From Glebionis coronaria (Eukaryota; Streptophyta; Magnoliopsida; Asterales; Asteraceae), in the NCBI GenBank assembly GCA_025667525.1, contig CM046876.1, forward strand, positions 536,598,038-536,662,037: 64,000 nt of DNA. The letters run 5' to 3'. The notes beneath the pieces are model-generated. The model was not told the origin of the DNA, did not search any database, and saw only the letters and a program-made list of their open reading frames with translations. The stretch's first letter is position 1. Each line of letters starts with the position of its first letter. Both the position numbers and the translations under genes were made by a program. Shown one piece after another: positions 1 through 10,324 of this stretch.

Positions 1-486
1 CTTGTTGCATATTATGATGCTGATTGGGCCGGTTGTCCTACTACCAGGCGGTCTACATCTGGTTATTGTGTTTTCTTAGGGGATAATCTACTGCCATGGT
101 CATCCAAACGGCAACATACTCTCTCTAGATCAAGTGTTGAAGCTGAGTACAGAGGTGTTTCTAATGCTGTTGCCGAAACTGCCTGACTTCGTAATCTTCT
201 TAGAGAACTTCATACACCATTATTATCTGCCACACTTGTTTATTGTGACAATGTTAGTGCTATATATTTGACTGCTAATCCTGTTCAGCATTAACGGACC
301 AAGCACATTGAGATTGATATACACTTTGTTCGTGATATGGTTACTCGTGGTCAAGTTCGTGTTCTTCATGTACCATCTCGTTACCAGTATGCTGACATTT
401 TCACCAAAGGATTACCGTCTGCGCTTTTTGAAGAATTTCACACCAGTTTGAGTGTTCGTTCATCTCCCGCTCAAACTGTGGGGGAG
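1..486 (+). pseudogene. Ty1/copia pol, C-terminal RNase H fragment
   Basis: Frame 1 reads as the end of a copia polyprotein. It contains YYDADWAGC, SRSSVEAEYR, VYCDNVSA, RTKHIEID and ADIFTKGLP, which are hallmark segments of copia RNase H, and the acidic residues of these motifs are kept. RNase H removes the RNA strand during reverse transcription. The frame is broken by TGA at 184-186, where the family normally has Trp after AVAET, and by TAA at 292-294, where it normally has Gln in HQRTKH. Both fit single transitions. The gene enters from the left window edge and ends with GEY and TAG at 490-492, next to a purine-rich tract. It is a dead copy. The assignment to copia is secure; the subfamily is not. 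Confidence 0.9.
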
Positions 487-655
487 TATTAGAGTGTAAT
501 TTGTACAAGCCTATGGGCTTTTCATATTCACTGTTAAGCTTAGCCCACTTATGTTTTAGGTTCTAGAATAATCCTTAAAGGACTATAAATTGTAATGATG
601 TGTTAATAATAAAGGACAGCCAATTACATTTCCAATAGTCACTTCCTAAATAGTT
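487..655 (+). mobile_element. Truncated 3' LTR of the copia element
   Basis: The purine tract GTGGGGGAG at 478-486 directly follows the RNase H frame and looks like the polypurine tract. The next bases, TATTAGAGTG, would be the LTR start with the usual TG mutated to TA. No second LTR copy is in the window, so the right edge is inferred from where coding homology to the next element begins. Its length of about 170 bases suggests truncation. Confidence 0.55.
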
Positions 656-2192
656 AATAATGTGACTACATTGACTGCTATTGTCCATGGGCTTCTATGG
701 GTGGTTACTGAAGCTTTGGTTCGCCAAGATTTGCATCTTAATGATGCAGATGGTATAACCACCCTACCCATTGGAGAGCTAGAACAAGGACTCCAAGCTT
801 TGGGTTATCCTTTGCCAGAAGATGGCCATTTAAACAAATATACAAAACAAGAATTTCCCCCAGCTTGGAAGTACTTGATACATGTCATTCTTCAATGTTT
901 GAGTCCCAAATGTACCGCACACAAAATTAACCGATCAATTGGGAGTGCCATTGTGTGTCTTTCTACTGAGCAAAAAATATAATTTTTTAAAAATGATTTT
1001 TGATGGCATGTGTAACAAGGGTAGCAAGATGACACTTGCTTACCCAAGGTTTTTACAAATGGTGTTTGATGAACAAATATATTGCAATAGGTATCACAAT
1101 GATTTTTATACGATCCCTGTTCAAAAGAAAGCAATTTTTAGGAAGATGAATTCACCACCTCATAGAGACTTACCCCTTACCCAAGCCATGCTTGTTGTTA
1201 TTGCAGCAGCACAACCTCAACCAGCCCCACAACCAGACCCATTGCCTGAACAACCACCATCACCCCAGCAAATGGACGTTGACCAAGAACCCTTCAACGC
1301 TGACACGTTAAATGTTGGCGTTGACACTCCAAATCCAAACGCTGACACCCTTTTACAACAAACCCAAACACCCCTTAACCTTCAAACAGACACCCAATCC
1401 ACATCATCCTCTACACCCACTGAATTTAGGTTGGAAAAACACCAAAGGACTACTAGAGTGTTCTCCTCTAGTGATCCTAGCCATGTTGACGAGAGAAACA
1501 CCACCACAAGTGTGGTTGGTGACATGGGTGGGGCTTGGACTATTGGTTCTAGCTTAGATGCAGGCCAAGACAGTCCTAGCATCCTTAAGACCCCATCCAT
1601 GCCCCATGAGTCTACTTTGGGAGGTCAAATTACCATTCTAGAGGAGGGCAGATTGGAACCTTACACATTATTGGAATTGACGGTTGTCTGCATTAGCTTG
1701 CAAAAGCAAAATGCAGACCTTGTACATATTGTCAACACACAAGGCCTTGAACTCAAGCAATTGAGGGAGAGGATTGTTGTTTTGGAAACTGTTGAGGCTA
1801 GGAGACAACATATGAGAGTCCTTTCATCAGGGGAGGATTCTTACAAAGGGGGGGAAGCTGATACTGAGCCATTTAATTTAAGTGACAAAGGCTCAGGTGG
1901 TTCTATTGGTGTAGAGATGGCTGAAGCTTTGACCAGTTTGAAGGAGAGTCTAGTTATTGATGTTTTACTGGTAAATCCAACGAAGATATCATTTATGGAG
2001 ATGCTGGAACAAGTTTCTAAGCTAGGCGTTGACACACGGAGTTTAAGCATTGATAGGAGTAAGTTAGGCGTTGACACTCAGGTTTTGGACGCTGATAGAC
2101 TTGCAAGTATGGTTGATGTATCCCAGTCATCAGCTATCATCAAGGATATGTCTACACAGGTACCATCAACTTCTTTACCCACCATTGATGTA
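656..2192 (+). pseudogene. Accessory 3' ORF of copia-like element O, N-terminal half
   Basis: Two overlapping frames (662-982 and 939-2192) form one protein broken by a one-base slip in the A-run near 968-974. At the slip, EQK in the first frame continues as KYNFLKMIFDG in the second. Other recognisable stretches are VTEALVRQDLHL, WKYLIHVILQCLSPK and YPRFLQMVF. From memory these match an extra ORF found downstream of pol in many Asteraceae copia elements; its function is unknown. The middle is Pro/Gln-rich and carries repeated ADT, GVDT and IDR peptides, followed by a short helical segment near residues 235-285 of the second frame. The right end is cut by insertion of element A; the C-terminal half resumes at 10330. 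No intact start is visible. Confidence 0.65.
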
Positions 2193-2514
2193 TGTTGGAA
2201 ATATGTTTTTACGTATTTATGAAGGATCGGTCGCTCCAACGATATATTATTGTATTAGGCTCGTGATCCAGTTTGTACTAAATATAGTCCATATAGCCCA
2301 CATGTAGGGTGGGCTATATATACCCCTCCTAGCATGTTAGGAGGGGTGGTTCATTCATTTACAACATTTCATTAATCTAATTTCACTTTCTCTCTCTACT
2401 TTTCTTTCCTCTCCTTTCTCTCTCTACACCACCATCTCCTTCTTCCCCATTTCCACCATCAAATCAATAGATCAATCCATCATTTAACAAATCCTTAGAT
2501 TCCGTAGACCTTCA
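2193..2514 (+). repeat. 5' LTR of element A
   Basis: This is the direct-repeat partner of 10003-10324. It has a TATA-like CTATATATA at 2315-2323 set between two inverted repeats, then a long pyrimidine tract (2380-2440) downstream of the presumed transcription start. It begins TGTTGG and ends TTCA. Confidence 0.95.
2292..2348 (+). promoter_or_regulatory. LTR promoter with paired hairpins
   Basis: ATATAGCCCA (2292-2301) pairs with TGGGCTATAT (2311-2320), and ACCCCTCCTA (2323-2332) pairs with TAGGAGGGGT (2339-2348). The TATA-like sequence lies across the arm of the first palindrome and the start of the second. Both arms are identical in the 3' LTR (10102-10158). The second stem would lie near the 5' end of the transcript. 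Confidence 0.6.
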
Positions 2515-2516
2515 AT

Positions 2517-2530
2517 TGGTATCAGAGCCA
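2517..2530 (+). other. Primer binding site of element A (initiator Met tRNA type)
   Basis: TGGTATCAGAGCCA lies two bases after the LTR end. It is complementary to the 3' end of plant initiator-methionine tRNA, the usual copia primer. Confidence 0.85.
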
Positions 2531-2799
2531 TGGTTGAATCTTAGGATTTGCTTATTTTTTTTATCTTTTGATTTGGTGATAAAAATCCTTTCTTTTCTAA
2601 TTTCTTATCAATTTTTTCATCATTCGATAAACTTTTTATCAATTTTTATAAATTTTATCAATTTTTATTTTTTATATCATCATTTGTCTAATCATATTTT
2701 TTAATCAGTCGTTTTTTTTATAATTTTTTAATCATTCAGTCATTTTTTTTATCATTTTTTTTTAATTAGTTTTTTCTTCCATTCTTTTTCATATCAGTC

Positions 2800-3250
2800 C
2801 AATCTGTTAACACTGTCCAAACTGTCCAAAACTATTCAATCTGTCCAAACTATCCAAACTGTCCAAAACTGTTCAATCTGTCCAAACATATCCAAAGTTA
2901 TCAGTTTTTCGCATAGACACAGGTTTCCGAATAGACACAGTTTTCTGAATAGACAAAACTTTCCGAATAGACAAAACTTTCCGAATAGACAAAACTTTCC
3001 GAATAGACACAACTTTCCGAATAGACAAAAATTTCCGAATAGGACTTTCCGTATAGGATTTTTTCCGCATAGGATTCCGCATAGGGATTCCGCATAGGGA
3101 TTCCGCATAGGGTTTCCGCATAGGGTTTCCGCATAGGGTTTCCGCATAGGGTTTCCGCATAGGATTTCCAAATACATTTTTTTTCCGAATAGATTTTTTT
3201 TTAAAATAGACACTTTCCCAATAGAAGTCTATTCGGAATAGACACCTCTC
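2800..3250 (+). repeat. Two-phase tandem repeat in the leader of element A
   Basis: Three repeat types follow each other. CTGTCCAAA-type units run from about 2810 to 2890. Units of about 18 bases containing CTTTCCGAATAGACAAAA run from 2920 to 3040. Units of about 14 bases containing TTTCCGCATAGGG run from 3058 to 3165. A CCGAATAG core links the second and third types. The region ends with a TCTATTCGGAATAGA palindrome near 3226-3240. The open frames on the minus strand here simply reflect the repeat period. Confidence 0.85.
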
Positions 3251-4512
3251 GACTCACCCCAACAGATTCACACATCCTCGACTCCCTCTCTCACACCTCA
3301 CAATACTCTCGACCCTCGACAAAACAGTTACAAACCAAACATCACCAAAACCTCTCGCATCACTCACCTCTCGACTACAAATCTTTCAAACAGACTCCCT
3401 CAACCTTTACAAACAAACCTCTCATTTGACTCCCTCTCTTAAACCCTCTCGTCTCTCGACTCTCAAACACACATAAACTAAAAACCCACATGACTTTTAC
3501 ACTCGATCTCAGTTTTTCCACAAAAGCTTCATCGATCTAACATATACACAACTTAAGAATCCAACTGGAACTCCTATTTTCAACCAAGAATTGACTCGTA
3601 TCTCACCAAAACACAGTACACCCTCGCTCACCCCAAATTACCAAACACCCTCGTCACACCCACACACCCATCAAAAACTCTCGAACCAAGACCTACAAAA
3701 CTGACCCACACCAGAAAGACACGACAGAAGAGAGAAAGACTCAACAACATGCAATCAAAATAACAGTAAACCTACCCGAGACCTCAAATTAGAGATATTG
3801 AAGACGTAATTTTATCACGTGGAGATGAGATTCGTTTGAGTAAAAGATGGGGGCGGAGTAAATTTTGCAGATTAGGTTTTTGAGAGTAAGTTTTGGAGAA
3901 GAGAGAGATAAATAGATCAGATTAGGTTGACTGTGAATGGGTTGAAGAAAGGGGGGACGGAGAAAACAATAGATGAGGGTATTAATTATATTTTGGGGCG
4001 GAGAATACAAGAAAGGTGTGGGTGCCAGCCACGTAATTTGTTTTGGGCCACGTTATTCTATTGAGACAGTGGACACGTTTTTTTATTGATTCTTTCCAAA
4101 ATATCAGATTTCCTTTTTAATTTTAGTATTCTTAAACAAATCAGTTTTTCTATTTTTATTTTTTATATTTTAGAAAGTTTTTTTTTTAAGTTGCGTTATT
4201 TTTTATTATTTTGTACCTTTTTTTATTTTGAAAATTTTATTTTTTTGGATATTAACTTTTATTTTTATATATTTTTTATTTTTATTTTTATTATGAGTAA
4301 ATGTGATTCAAATTTATTTTACAACCTTATATTTTTTATTTAAATTGTTTTTATTTTTTTATTTTTATTTTATTTTGATTAAATAAAAGACGTGACAACG
4401 TGATAAAGTGACTATGTTTATTTTGCCAACGACTTTCTGATCGGGTATTTGTAAGTGAAATCGGATTTTTTCATCGATAAGTAATCCTTCCTTTATTTTT
4501 CATTAAATTTCC
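3251..4512 (+). other. Non-coding leader of element A
   Basis: From 3251 to 3790 the plus strand is C-rich and G-poor, with scattered CTCTCGACT-like words. From 4080 to 4400 it is extremely T-rich. I see no coding sequence before the ATG at 4513. Confidence 0.6.
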
Positions 4513-6684
4513 ATGGATTCGTTCGATTCGACACTTAAAGAGGGAGACTTGCATCGAATGCAAGTCAAAGCTAGAGAAAGTGGTGTAAATTCATTTCAAA
4601 TGCTTCAGTGTCATCTAGTCACTCTTTCACGGATTCAAGGAGGGAGCGAATTTGTGACAATCTTTGGTCACGATCGTCATATATTCATGGAATCAATGTT
4701 CACCATCTTGACCCAACTCGCAGAGAAACTCAACACTGAAATTTTTAATCACTCTGCATCGGCACTTGCTTATAAGGCTCTTGTGACACAACTCACGCCT
4801 TTCCTCCAATTCAATATCATCAAGTCTGAAAGTTCGATGCTTTGCCAATCATTTTTTCGAGATACACATACCGAGCTTCGAGTTTTTCGTGATACAATAT
4901 TGAAACTCATGTCATCGGTCTCGTCTTCGATTTATGAAAGATCTCGACTTCAGCAAGGGTATGATAATGGAGTGCAAGACTCTTCGATGCAAGAGGAAAT
5001 TGGTCATACGATTGACAACTTGGAGCCTAACGATGGCAAGAGCACGGAATCAGGAGGACAACATGATACCAGTGGCACGTCAGGGAATGTTCACGAGATC
5101 TCTCTTGATGACACCTTACCCATTTATGACCCAGAGCCTGCAAACATGGTACAATATAATGTTGTTTATGATGTATATGCTGATGACATGCCGCATATTG
5201 AGCATTCTGAACCTAATTATGACAAACATGGGATGGAAAAGAGTGATAGCAATACCACTTCTGATTCATCCGATGTGAGTCATAATGGGGGAGAAAGTGT
5301 TCAAAATGCTATAGTACATCATAAAAAATGCTTTACAACTGCCTCGTTAACTGATTCTGATTCCAAGATTAAAGAGCTCAAAACGATCGTAGCTCGGCAA
5401 TCAAAAGATCTTGAGGATGCCAAACTTGAATTTTCTAAGAAAACGGACAAATTTGAAACATACTTTGAAAAACTTGAAAAGTCAAACGTTGTTCTTGAAA
5501 GAAAATTGGATCAAACTGTTCTAGATTCTAAAGCTGAAAAGGATAATCTTTTGAAACAAATTCAACTGCTTGAATCTAAGTTGGCATCCCAAGATAACTT
5601 GCTCAAAGAAAATGAAACGTTAAAAGCCCAAGTACAGGAAAAGGTTTTTGCTATAGCTGCGTTGAAAAACGAGTTAAGGAAAACTAAAGGAACTAGTGTG
5701 GATACTAAGCTTGAAAAACCATCAATCTTGGGGAAACCGCCTACAAATCAGTTCATTAGACAACCGACTGCATTTAGATCCGAGCGACCACAATCCTCGA
5801 GACCGCGGTTTGCCTCCCAAGTTGATTTGGGTCATATTTCTAGAACAGTCACTCCACCAACTAGGTCCAATATGACTAAATCAGTTTTAGCAAGACCTCA
5901 TCACATGATTGCCTCTAGTTTCCCTAAAAATACCAAGACCACGTCTAGAACTAGTTCAAATGACGTTTGCCATAAATCTGATCTTAGGGAAGCTAAGCAA
6001 AAGACACAAGTAAGAGATAGGAATGTCCAACCTAGTCAGATGCCTTCTAGATTACCCAACACTGCTAACCGTAGCATGCCATCTTCTAGGAGCATCGATC
6101 AATCATCTAGGAATTATTCAGACATTGAATATACTACTTGTAAAACATGTAGAAAATGTGTCTTTACGGCAAATCATGATGCTTGTGTCAAGAAATTACT
6201 TGATGAGGTGAACTCCCGTGCTAGAATTAAGTCCCAGTGGATCAAACCCTTTGGTAAAGTTTGGCGCCCCACTGGTCGAAATTTCACTCTTGTAGGAAAC
6301 GAGTGCCCTTTAACTAGGATAGTCTCCGATTCTACTAAGTCTACTAGGGAGGAAACTGATAAAGATGATACTTCACTTAAGCCTAAACTTAAGGTTTTCT
6401 ATAAAAGGAAACGTTTGCCAGCCAAGACTAGTGAATCATCTACTCAGGTCGCTTCTGACACAAGTAAAGCCATCTGTGAACCCCCACGTGCTTCTATAAT
6501 TGATATCGCTAACCCATGTCAAAGCAAGCAAATTCCTAATGAGATTGCAGGTACCAAAATTGATGTTCCAAAAGAACGAAGCGGTCCAATCGTTGTGTAC
6601 CGTTCAACTAAGGACACTCTTAGAGATTGGTTGCTGAAGAAGCAGATATCAGAGAAACAAATGTCTCAGGGGATTCATGGTTAA
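4513..6684 (+). CDS. Gag-related coiled-coil protein of element A, intact, 723 aa
   Basis: This is the only long intact frame of element A. Residues 1-140 are helical with no domain I can name. Residues 160-270 are acidic and Ser-rich. Residues about 280-395 form a strong coiled coil (SKIKELKTIV through QEKVFAIAALKNELRKTK). Residues 400-535 are basic, Ser/Pro-rich and probably disordered. A Cys/His cluster follows: C543-x2-C546-x2-C549, H555 and C558. Next come W584-R-P-T-G-R, CPLTRIV and, near the C-terminus, LRDWLLKKQ. From memory the QEKVFA...KNELRK segment, the Cys cluster and the PTGR motif resemble the C-terminal Gag region upstream of integrase in Asteraceae copia elements. A structural role in a capsid-like particle or RNA binding is inference. 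The stop at 6682-6684 is followed at once by the hairpin repeat. Confidence 0.75.
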   Translation: MDSFDSTLKEGDLHRMQVKARESGVNSFQMLQCHLVTLSRIQGGSEFVTIFGHDRHIFMESMFTILTQLAEKLNTEIFNHSASALAYKALVTQLTPFLQFNIIKSESSMLCQSFFRDTHTELRVFRDTILKLMSSVSSSIYERSRLQQGYDNGVQDSSMQEEIGHTIDNLEPNDGKSTESGGQHDTSGTSGNVHEISLDDTLPIYDPEPANMVQYNVVYDVYADDMPHIEHSEPNYDKHGMEKSDSNTTSDSSDVSHNGGESVQNAIVHHKKCFTTASLTDSDSKIKELKTIVARQSKDLEDAKLEFSKKTDKFETYFEKLEKSNVVLERKLDQTVLDSKAEKDNLLKQIQLLESKLASQDNLLKENETLKAQVQEKVFAIAALKNELRKTKGTSVDTKLEKPSILGKPPTNQFIRQPTAFRSERPQSSRPRFASQVDLGHISRTVTPPTRSNMTKSVLARPHHMIASSFPKNTKTTSRTSSNDVCHKSDLREAKQKTQVRDRNVQPSQMPSRLPNTANRSMPSSRSIDQSSRNYSDIEYTTCKTCRKCVFTANHDACVKKLLDEVNSRARIKSQWIKPFGKVWRPTGRNFTLVGNECPLTRIVSDSTKSTREETDKDDTSLKPKLKVFYKRKRLPAKTSESSTQVASDTSKAICEPPRASIIDIANPCQSKQIPNEIAGTKIDVPKERSGPIVVYRSTKDTLRDWLLKKQISEKQMSQGIHG

Positions 6685-6689
6685 GCTGC

Positions 6690-7395
6690 ACAAAGGACTT
6701 ATAGTCACATCACAGACTATAACTCGATCTTCAAAGAAAGGAAAGTTTATTGCCGATGATAAACTTATCCTAAAAACGAGAAATTCATTTTTCTCGGGCA
6801 TGAGCTTATATCAAAAACATTCCAAGTTTTTAAGCTCATGCATCAAGGCTTATAGATAAATGACAGTCTATAACCCGTTCTTCAAAGGCAGGAAAGTTTA
6901 TCACCGATGATAAACTTATACTTACAACGAGAAATTAATTTTTCTCGAGCATGAGCTAATATTAAAAACATTCGAAGTTTTTAAGCTCATGCACAATGAC
7001 TTACAGTTAAATGTCAGACTGTAACTCGAACTTCAAATAAAGGAAAGTTTATCTTTTATGATAACTTATCCTCTTAACGAGAAATTCACCTTTCTCGGTC
7101 ATGAGCTTGTATTAAAACATTCGAAGTTTTAAGCTCAGAAAGGAAAGTGTATCTTTTAAATAAGAGAACTTTTCCTCACAACGAGAAATTAACCTTTCTC
7201 GGTCATGAGCTTTCCGTTAAAACAGTCAAAGTTTTCAAGCTCATGAAAAACGACTTCTAAGTAAATGTCAGCTTAGGACTCGTCCTTCAGATAAAAGGAA
7301 AGTTTATCGTCGATGATAACTTATCCTTACAACGAGAAGTTTACAACTTCTCGGACTTGAGCTTTCCCAAGATATTCCAAATCTTAAGCTCAAGT
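6690..7395 (+). repeat. Hairpin-bearing tandem repeat of element A, about five units of 123-152 bases
   Basis: Units begin near 6714, 6865, 7016, 7139 and 7270. The better-preserved units hold three inverted repeats in a fixed order. In the second unit these are AAGTTTATC/GATAAACTT (6894-6917), CGAGAAATT/TTTTTCTCG (6928-6947) and GCATGAGCTAA/TTAAGCTCATGC (6949-6992). The third unit is shorter and the fourth lacks the first stem. Several base changes occur in loops or are matched on the other arm, suggesting that pairing matters. Confidence 0.85.
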
Positions 7396-8880
7396 AATTG
7401 GTTTTCAAAACTTTGAACACAATTTTTCAAGAATTTCTCAAAAGGTTTTTCTAAATCTTTCAAAATTGTGTGTTCAAAAACGTTTTGATAAAACGAGCAT
7501 GTCTTCTGGAATCGATAATATTTACGAACCTAGAAATGTCATTCAATAATGACACGGGGTTGTAAATAAAGTTCGAGCAGAAGTTGAAACTTTTAAAACA
7601 TGCTCAAAATGGTTTGCTATTATTTCAGATAGCAACCCGCTTTTCATAATCAAGTCAAGCATTTCACCGGAAAGCTTTGACTCAACAACGGGAATTAATT
7701 TTCTCGGGGACGTGACGAGGTGACCAACATTCGTGAACAACAACCATGTGCTTCTTTCATATGATGTTCTCCATTATTCAGGTCCAACCTCGTAACTTGC
7801 TAATATTGTGAATTCATGATCACATATGATCTTTGCACGTGTTAAATACCTTACACTTGTGTTTAAAAGGTATTTAATTTACGTTTCAGCACACCCTCAT
7901 TAATTTGAGGGGGAGCTTGTGTAACTCATGAAGATAATTGGATTTGCATTCTTCTTCCCAAATTTTCTTAAAACACTATTAAATCAATTGATATTAAAAA
8001 CATTGATTGAGTTAATATTTTTAATATGGGGGAGAAAATGTGATTTAATATGGGAAATGATTAATCACAAATGGTTTGACTTAACGTGTTAGCTCATCCC
8101 GACATGTGCGAAATGTTTTCGAATATCGTAGCATATGTTAAGGGGGAGCAAAATGGATTTGCACTTCAAAATGGATTTCATGGTGACATACACTTACCCA
8201 AAACATCTCTATTCACGACGGTGAAGATTGTGGTGACATAAGGATGGTAGGATAGGTTAAAGTCCAATGAATTCTCTAGAACCGGAGGAATCTTCCCAAG
8301 GACATTCCATAGCTAGAAATAGTAGTCCTTAGGAAAGATGGAGAAAGATTGTGAACGTAGCTGAATGCCGACCAAGTACTTAAGTTAGCACTGGAACAAT
8401 CACAACAAGGTGCTAGTGATGACGTATTGGTAAGCATTGAAGGGGTTGAAGAATGAAAAAGAATTGTAAAGATAAAGGGTGTAAAGAAAGAAGCCCTCCT
8501 TACAACTTAGGCAGAAACCGGGTCAATTCATATGCTATTGAGATCATTTTTAATGATTCTTGATATTGAAGAAAGACATCATGGACCCAGTGATTCAATG
8601 CACAACCCTTCCCAGCTAACTCAAATATCTCTCAAAAGGTATTTGTTTTAATCACACGGAGATCAACACATTATCTATTGATTTATTCACTCCGAATAAA
8701 TTGGTATTGAAAAGGTGGCACTCCTCTCCAGCCTCCAATCACTAAAATCCAAAATGCACGATCGAGTCTAGAGCCATTTGAGATCATCAAATATCTCATT
8801 AGGACACACTTTCATATTTACTTGCTTCTTCACACACTGTGAAAAGTAAGAAAGTTCTTAAGAGTCCTACGCAAAATCTT
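7396..8880 (+). other. Non-coding 3' region of element A
   Basis: I see no coding sequence. GGGGGAG-type purine tracts recur at 7909-7915, 8032-8037 and 8141-8147, resembling relic polypurine tracts or 3' untranslated sequence. Confidence 0.5.
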
Positions 8881-8881
8881 C

Positions 8882-9270
8882 ATGATCTTGCCTGAACATC
8901 CGAGTAATACGAAAGTATTTACAATGAAGATGGAAATCCTTCTTGAGCGAATATCAAAAAGCTCATGGTAGGTGACTTGTGAGATTCTTTATGAATCAAA
9001 CTTGTGATAACTGGAAAGCAACAGTGGTTTAATTCTTAAATGAATTTAAACACGTTCCAGGCCTCTACGCATTATCATATGATCTTGCCAGAACACTCAG
9101 AGTGACTCTTTATTGATCACAGTGACGAGTGGAAATCCTTCTAGTGTTAACATCAAACAGCACTTGGTAGGTAACTTGCAAGATTCTATATGAATCAAGC
9201 TAGTGACAACTGGAAAGCAACGATGGTGCGGTTCTTAATTGAACTTCACTTGTTCCAGGAACATGAATTG
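8882..9270 (+). repeat. Diverged tandem duplication, period 197
   Basis: ATGATCTTGCC starts at 8882 and again at 9079. GGAAATCCTTCT, GGTAGGT, ACTTG, AACTGGAAAGCAAC and GTTCCAGG follow each copy in the same order. The copies are clearly diverged. No coding function is visible. Confidence 0.75.
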
Positions 9271-9867
9271 ACGGCTTCAAATCATGCGGATAATATTATC
9301 CAAATGATTCACTCTTTACGTTCGCAGTCAGCTTTGGACGGTCGAGTAAAGAGAACGGGTTTACCCGCGAAATCTTGTCAAGGAGGTTCTTTATTGAAAC
9401 TACCTGTCACAAGTACGATATTTAATATCGTCCAACGGTCTTCACCGACCGGAGGTAAAATGCTACCGAATTAGAATGAAATGTTCAAGGCCATTTCATC
9501 CATGTATATGGTTTGTTGCTAACTGTCTTATGCAGCGTAACAAGAAGGTGGCATTGCGGTGTATAATCCAGAAGAAGTCGTCACCACATGCTTATACTAC
9601 ATACACTTAGTACTTCAACAAATTCAAGAAAGTCTGAAGGTCAAGTCTTCCGCTGTATCAAACTCTGAAGCTTTCAAGAATTTAAAGGTATAAGTATGTG
9701 GAACATGAAGTCACGAAGAGGCAAATATCACAAGTGATGAATGCACAAGGTCAAGGCAAGGAAACATGCTCAAGACTAAAGTCAAAGATCACATCAAGCA
9801 TATTCACAAGAACAAGATCGAAGACTCAAGCATAGTATGCTAGGTTTAAGATTTTGTAAAATGGTGT
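9271..9867 (+). other. Non-coding 3' end of element A
   Basis: I see no gene here. A short open frame (9190-9474) has no recognisable content. Confidence 0.4.
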
Positions 9868-10002
9868 GACCTCCCTTAGGGGGAGATTGTTGGAAATGTG
9901 TTTTCCCAAAGAAAGTCTCGGTCACATCATTATTAGCATAGATCACGAGCTATAGAATATTCAGAACTTTGTAACTTGGAGCGACCTCCCTTAGGGGGAG
10001 AT
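9868..10002 (+). repeat. Duplicated polypurine tract and LTR start of element A
   Basis: The block GACCTCCCTTAGGGGGAGAT followed by TGTTGGAAAT occurs near 9871-9900 and again at 9983-10012. Only the second leads into a full LTR. The first continues for a few bases with LTR-like sequence and then diverges. Confidence 0.8.
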
Positions 10003-10324
10003 TGTTGGAAATACGTTTTTACGTATTTATGAAGGATCGGTCGCTCCAACGATATATTATTGTATTAGGCTCGTGATCCAGTTTGTACTAAATATAGTCC
10101 ATATAGCCCACATGTAGGGTGGGCTATATATACCCCTCCTAGCATGTTAGGAGGGGTGGTTCACTCATTTACAACATTTCATTAATCTAATTTCACTTTC
10201 TCTCTCTACTTTTCCTTCCTCTCCTTTCTCTCTCTACACCACCATCTCCTTCTTCCCCATTTCCACCATCAAATCAATAGATCAATCCATCATTTAACAA
10301 ATCCTTAGATTCCGTAGACCTTCA
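10003..10324 (+). repeat. 3' LTR of element A
   Basis: Same length as the 5' LTR, with three C/T differences. The polypurine tract TTAGGGGGAGAT lies immediately before it. Confidence 0.95.

Larger units (their letters stand above)
2193..10324 (+). mobile_element. LTR element A, non-autonomous copia-like, nested in element O
   Basis: Two 322-bp LTRs (2193-2514 and 10003-10324) begin TGTTGG and end TTCA. They differ at only three positions, all C/T: an A-T-A/A-C-A difference near the start, TCATTC/TCACTC, and CTTTCC/CCTTCC. That is about 0.9 percent, so the insertion is recent. A Met-tRNA-type primer site follows the 5' LTR and a polypurine tract precedes the 3' LTR. Inside are a repeat-rich leader, one intact 723-codon ORF, a structured tandem repeat, and about 2.6 kb of further non-coding sequence. 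There is no protease, integrase, reverse transcriptase or RNase H, so mobility would need enzymes from a relative. The five bases flanking each side (ATGTA and ATAGT) do not match well. Confidence 0.93.

Noticed and set aside
662..982. Independent small gene of 106 codons
   Set aside because: It continues into the 939-2192 frame after a one-base slip in an A-run and is part of the accessory ORF.
2836..3213. Minus-strand open frames of 77-125 codons with CLFGKF/ESLCGNPMR-type repeats
   Set aside because: They are produced by a tandem DNA repeat in a non-coding leader. All three reverse frames are open because the repeat units lack stops.
3227..3245. TCTATTCGGAATAGA palindrome as an operator
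   Set aside because: It is better explained as the end of the CCGAATAG repeat meeting an inverted copy.
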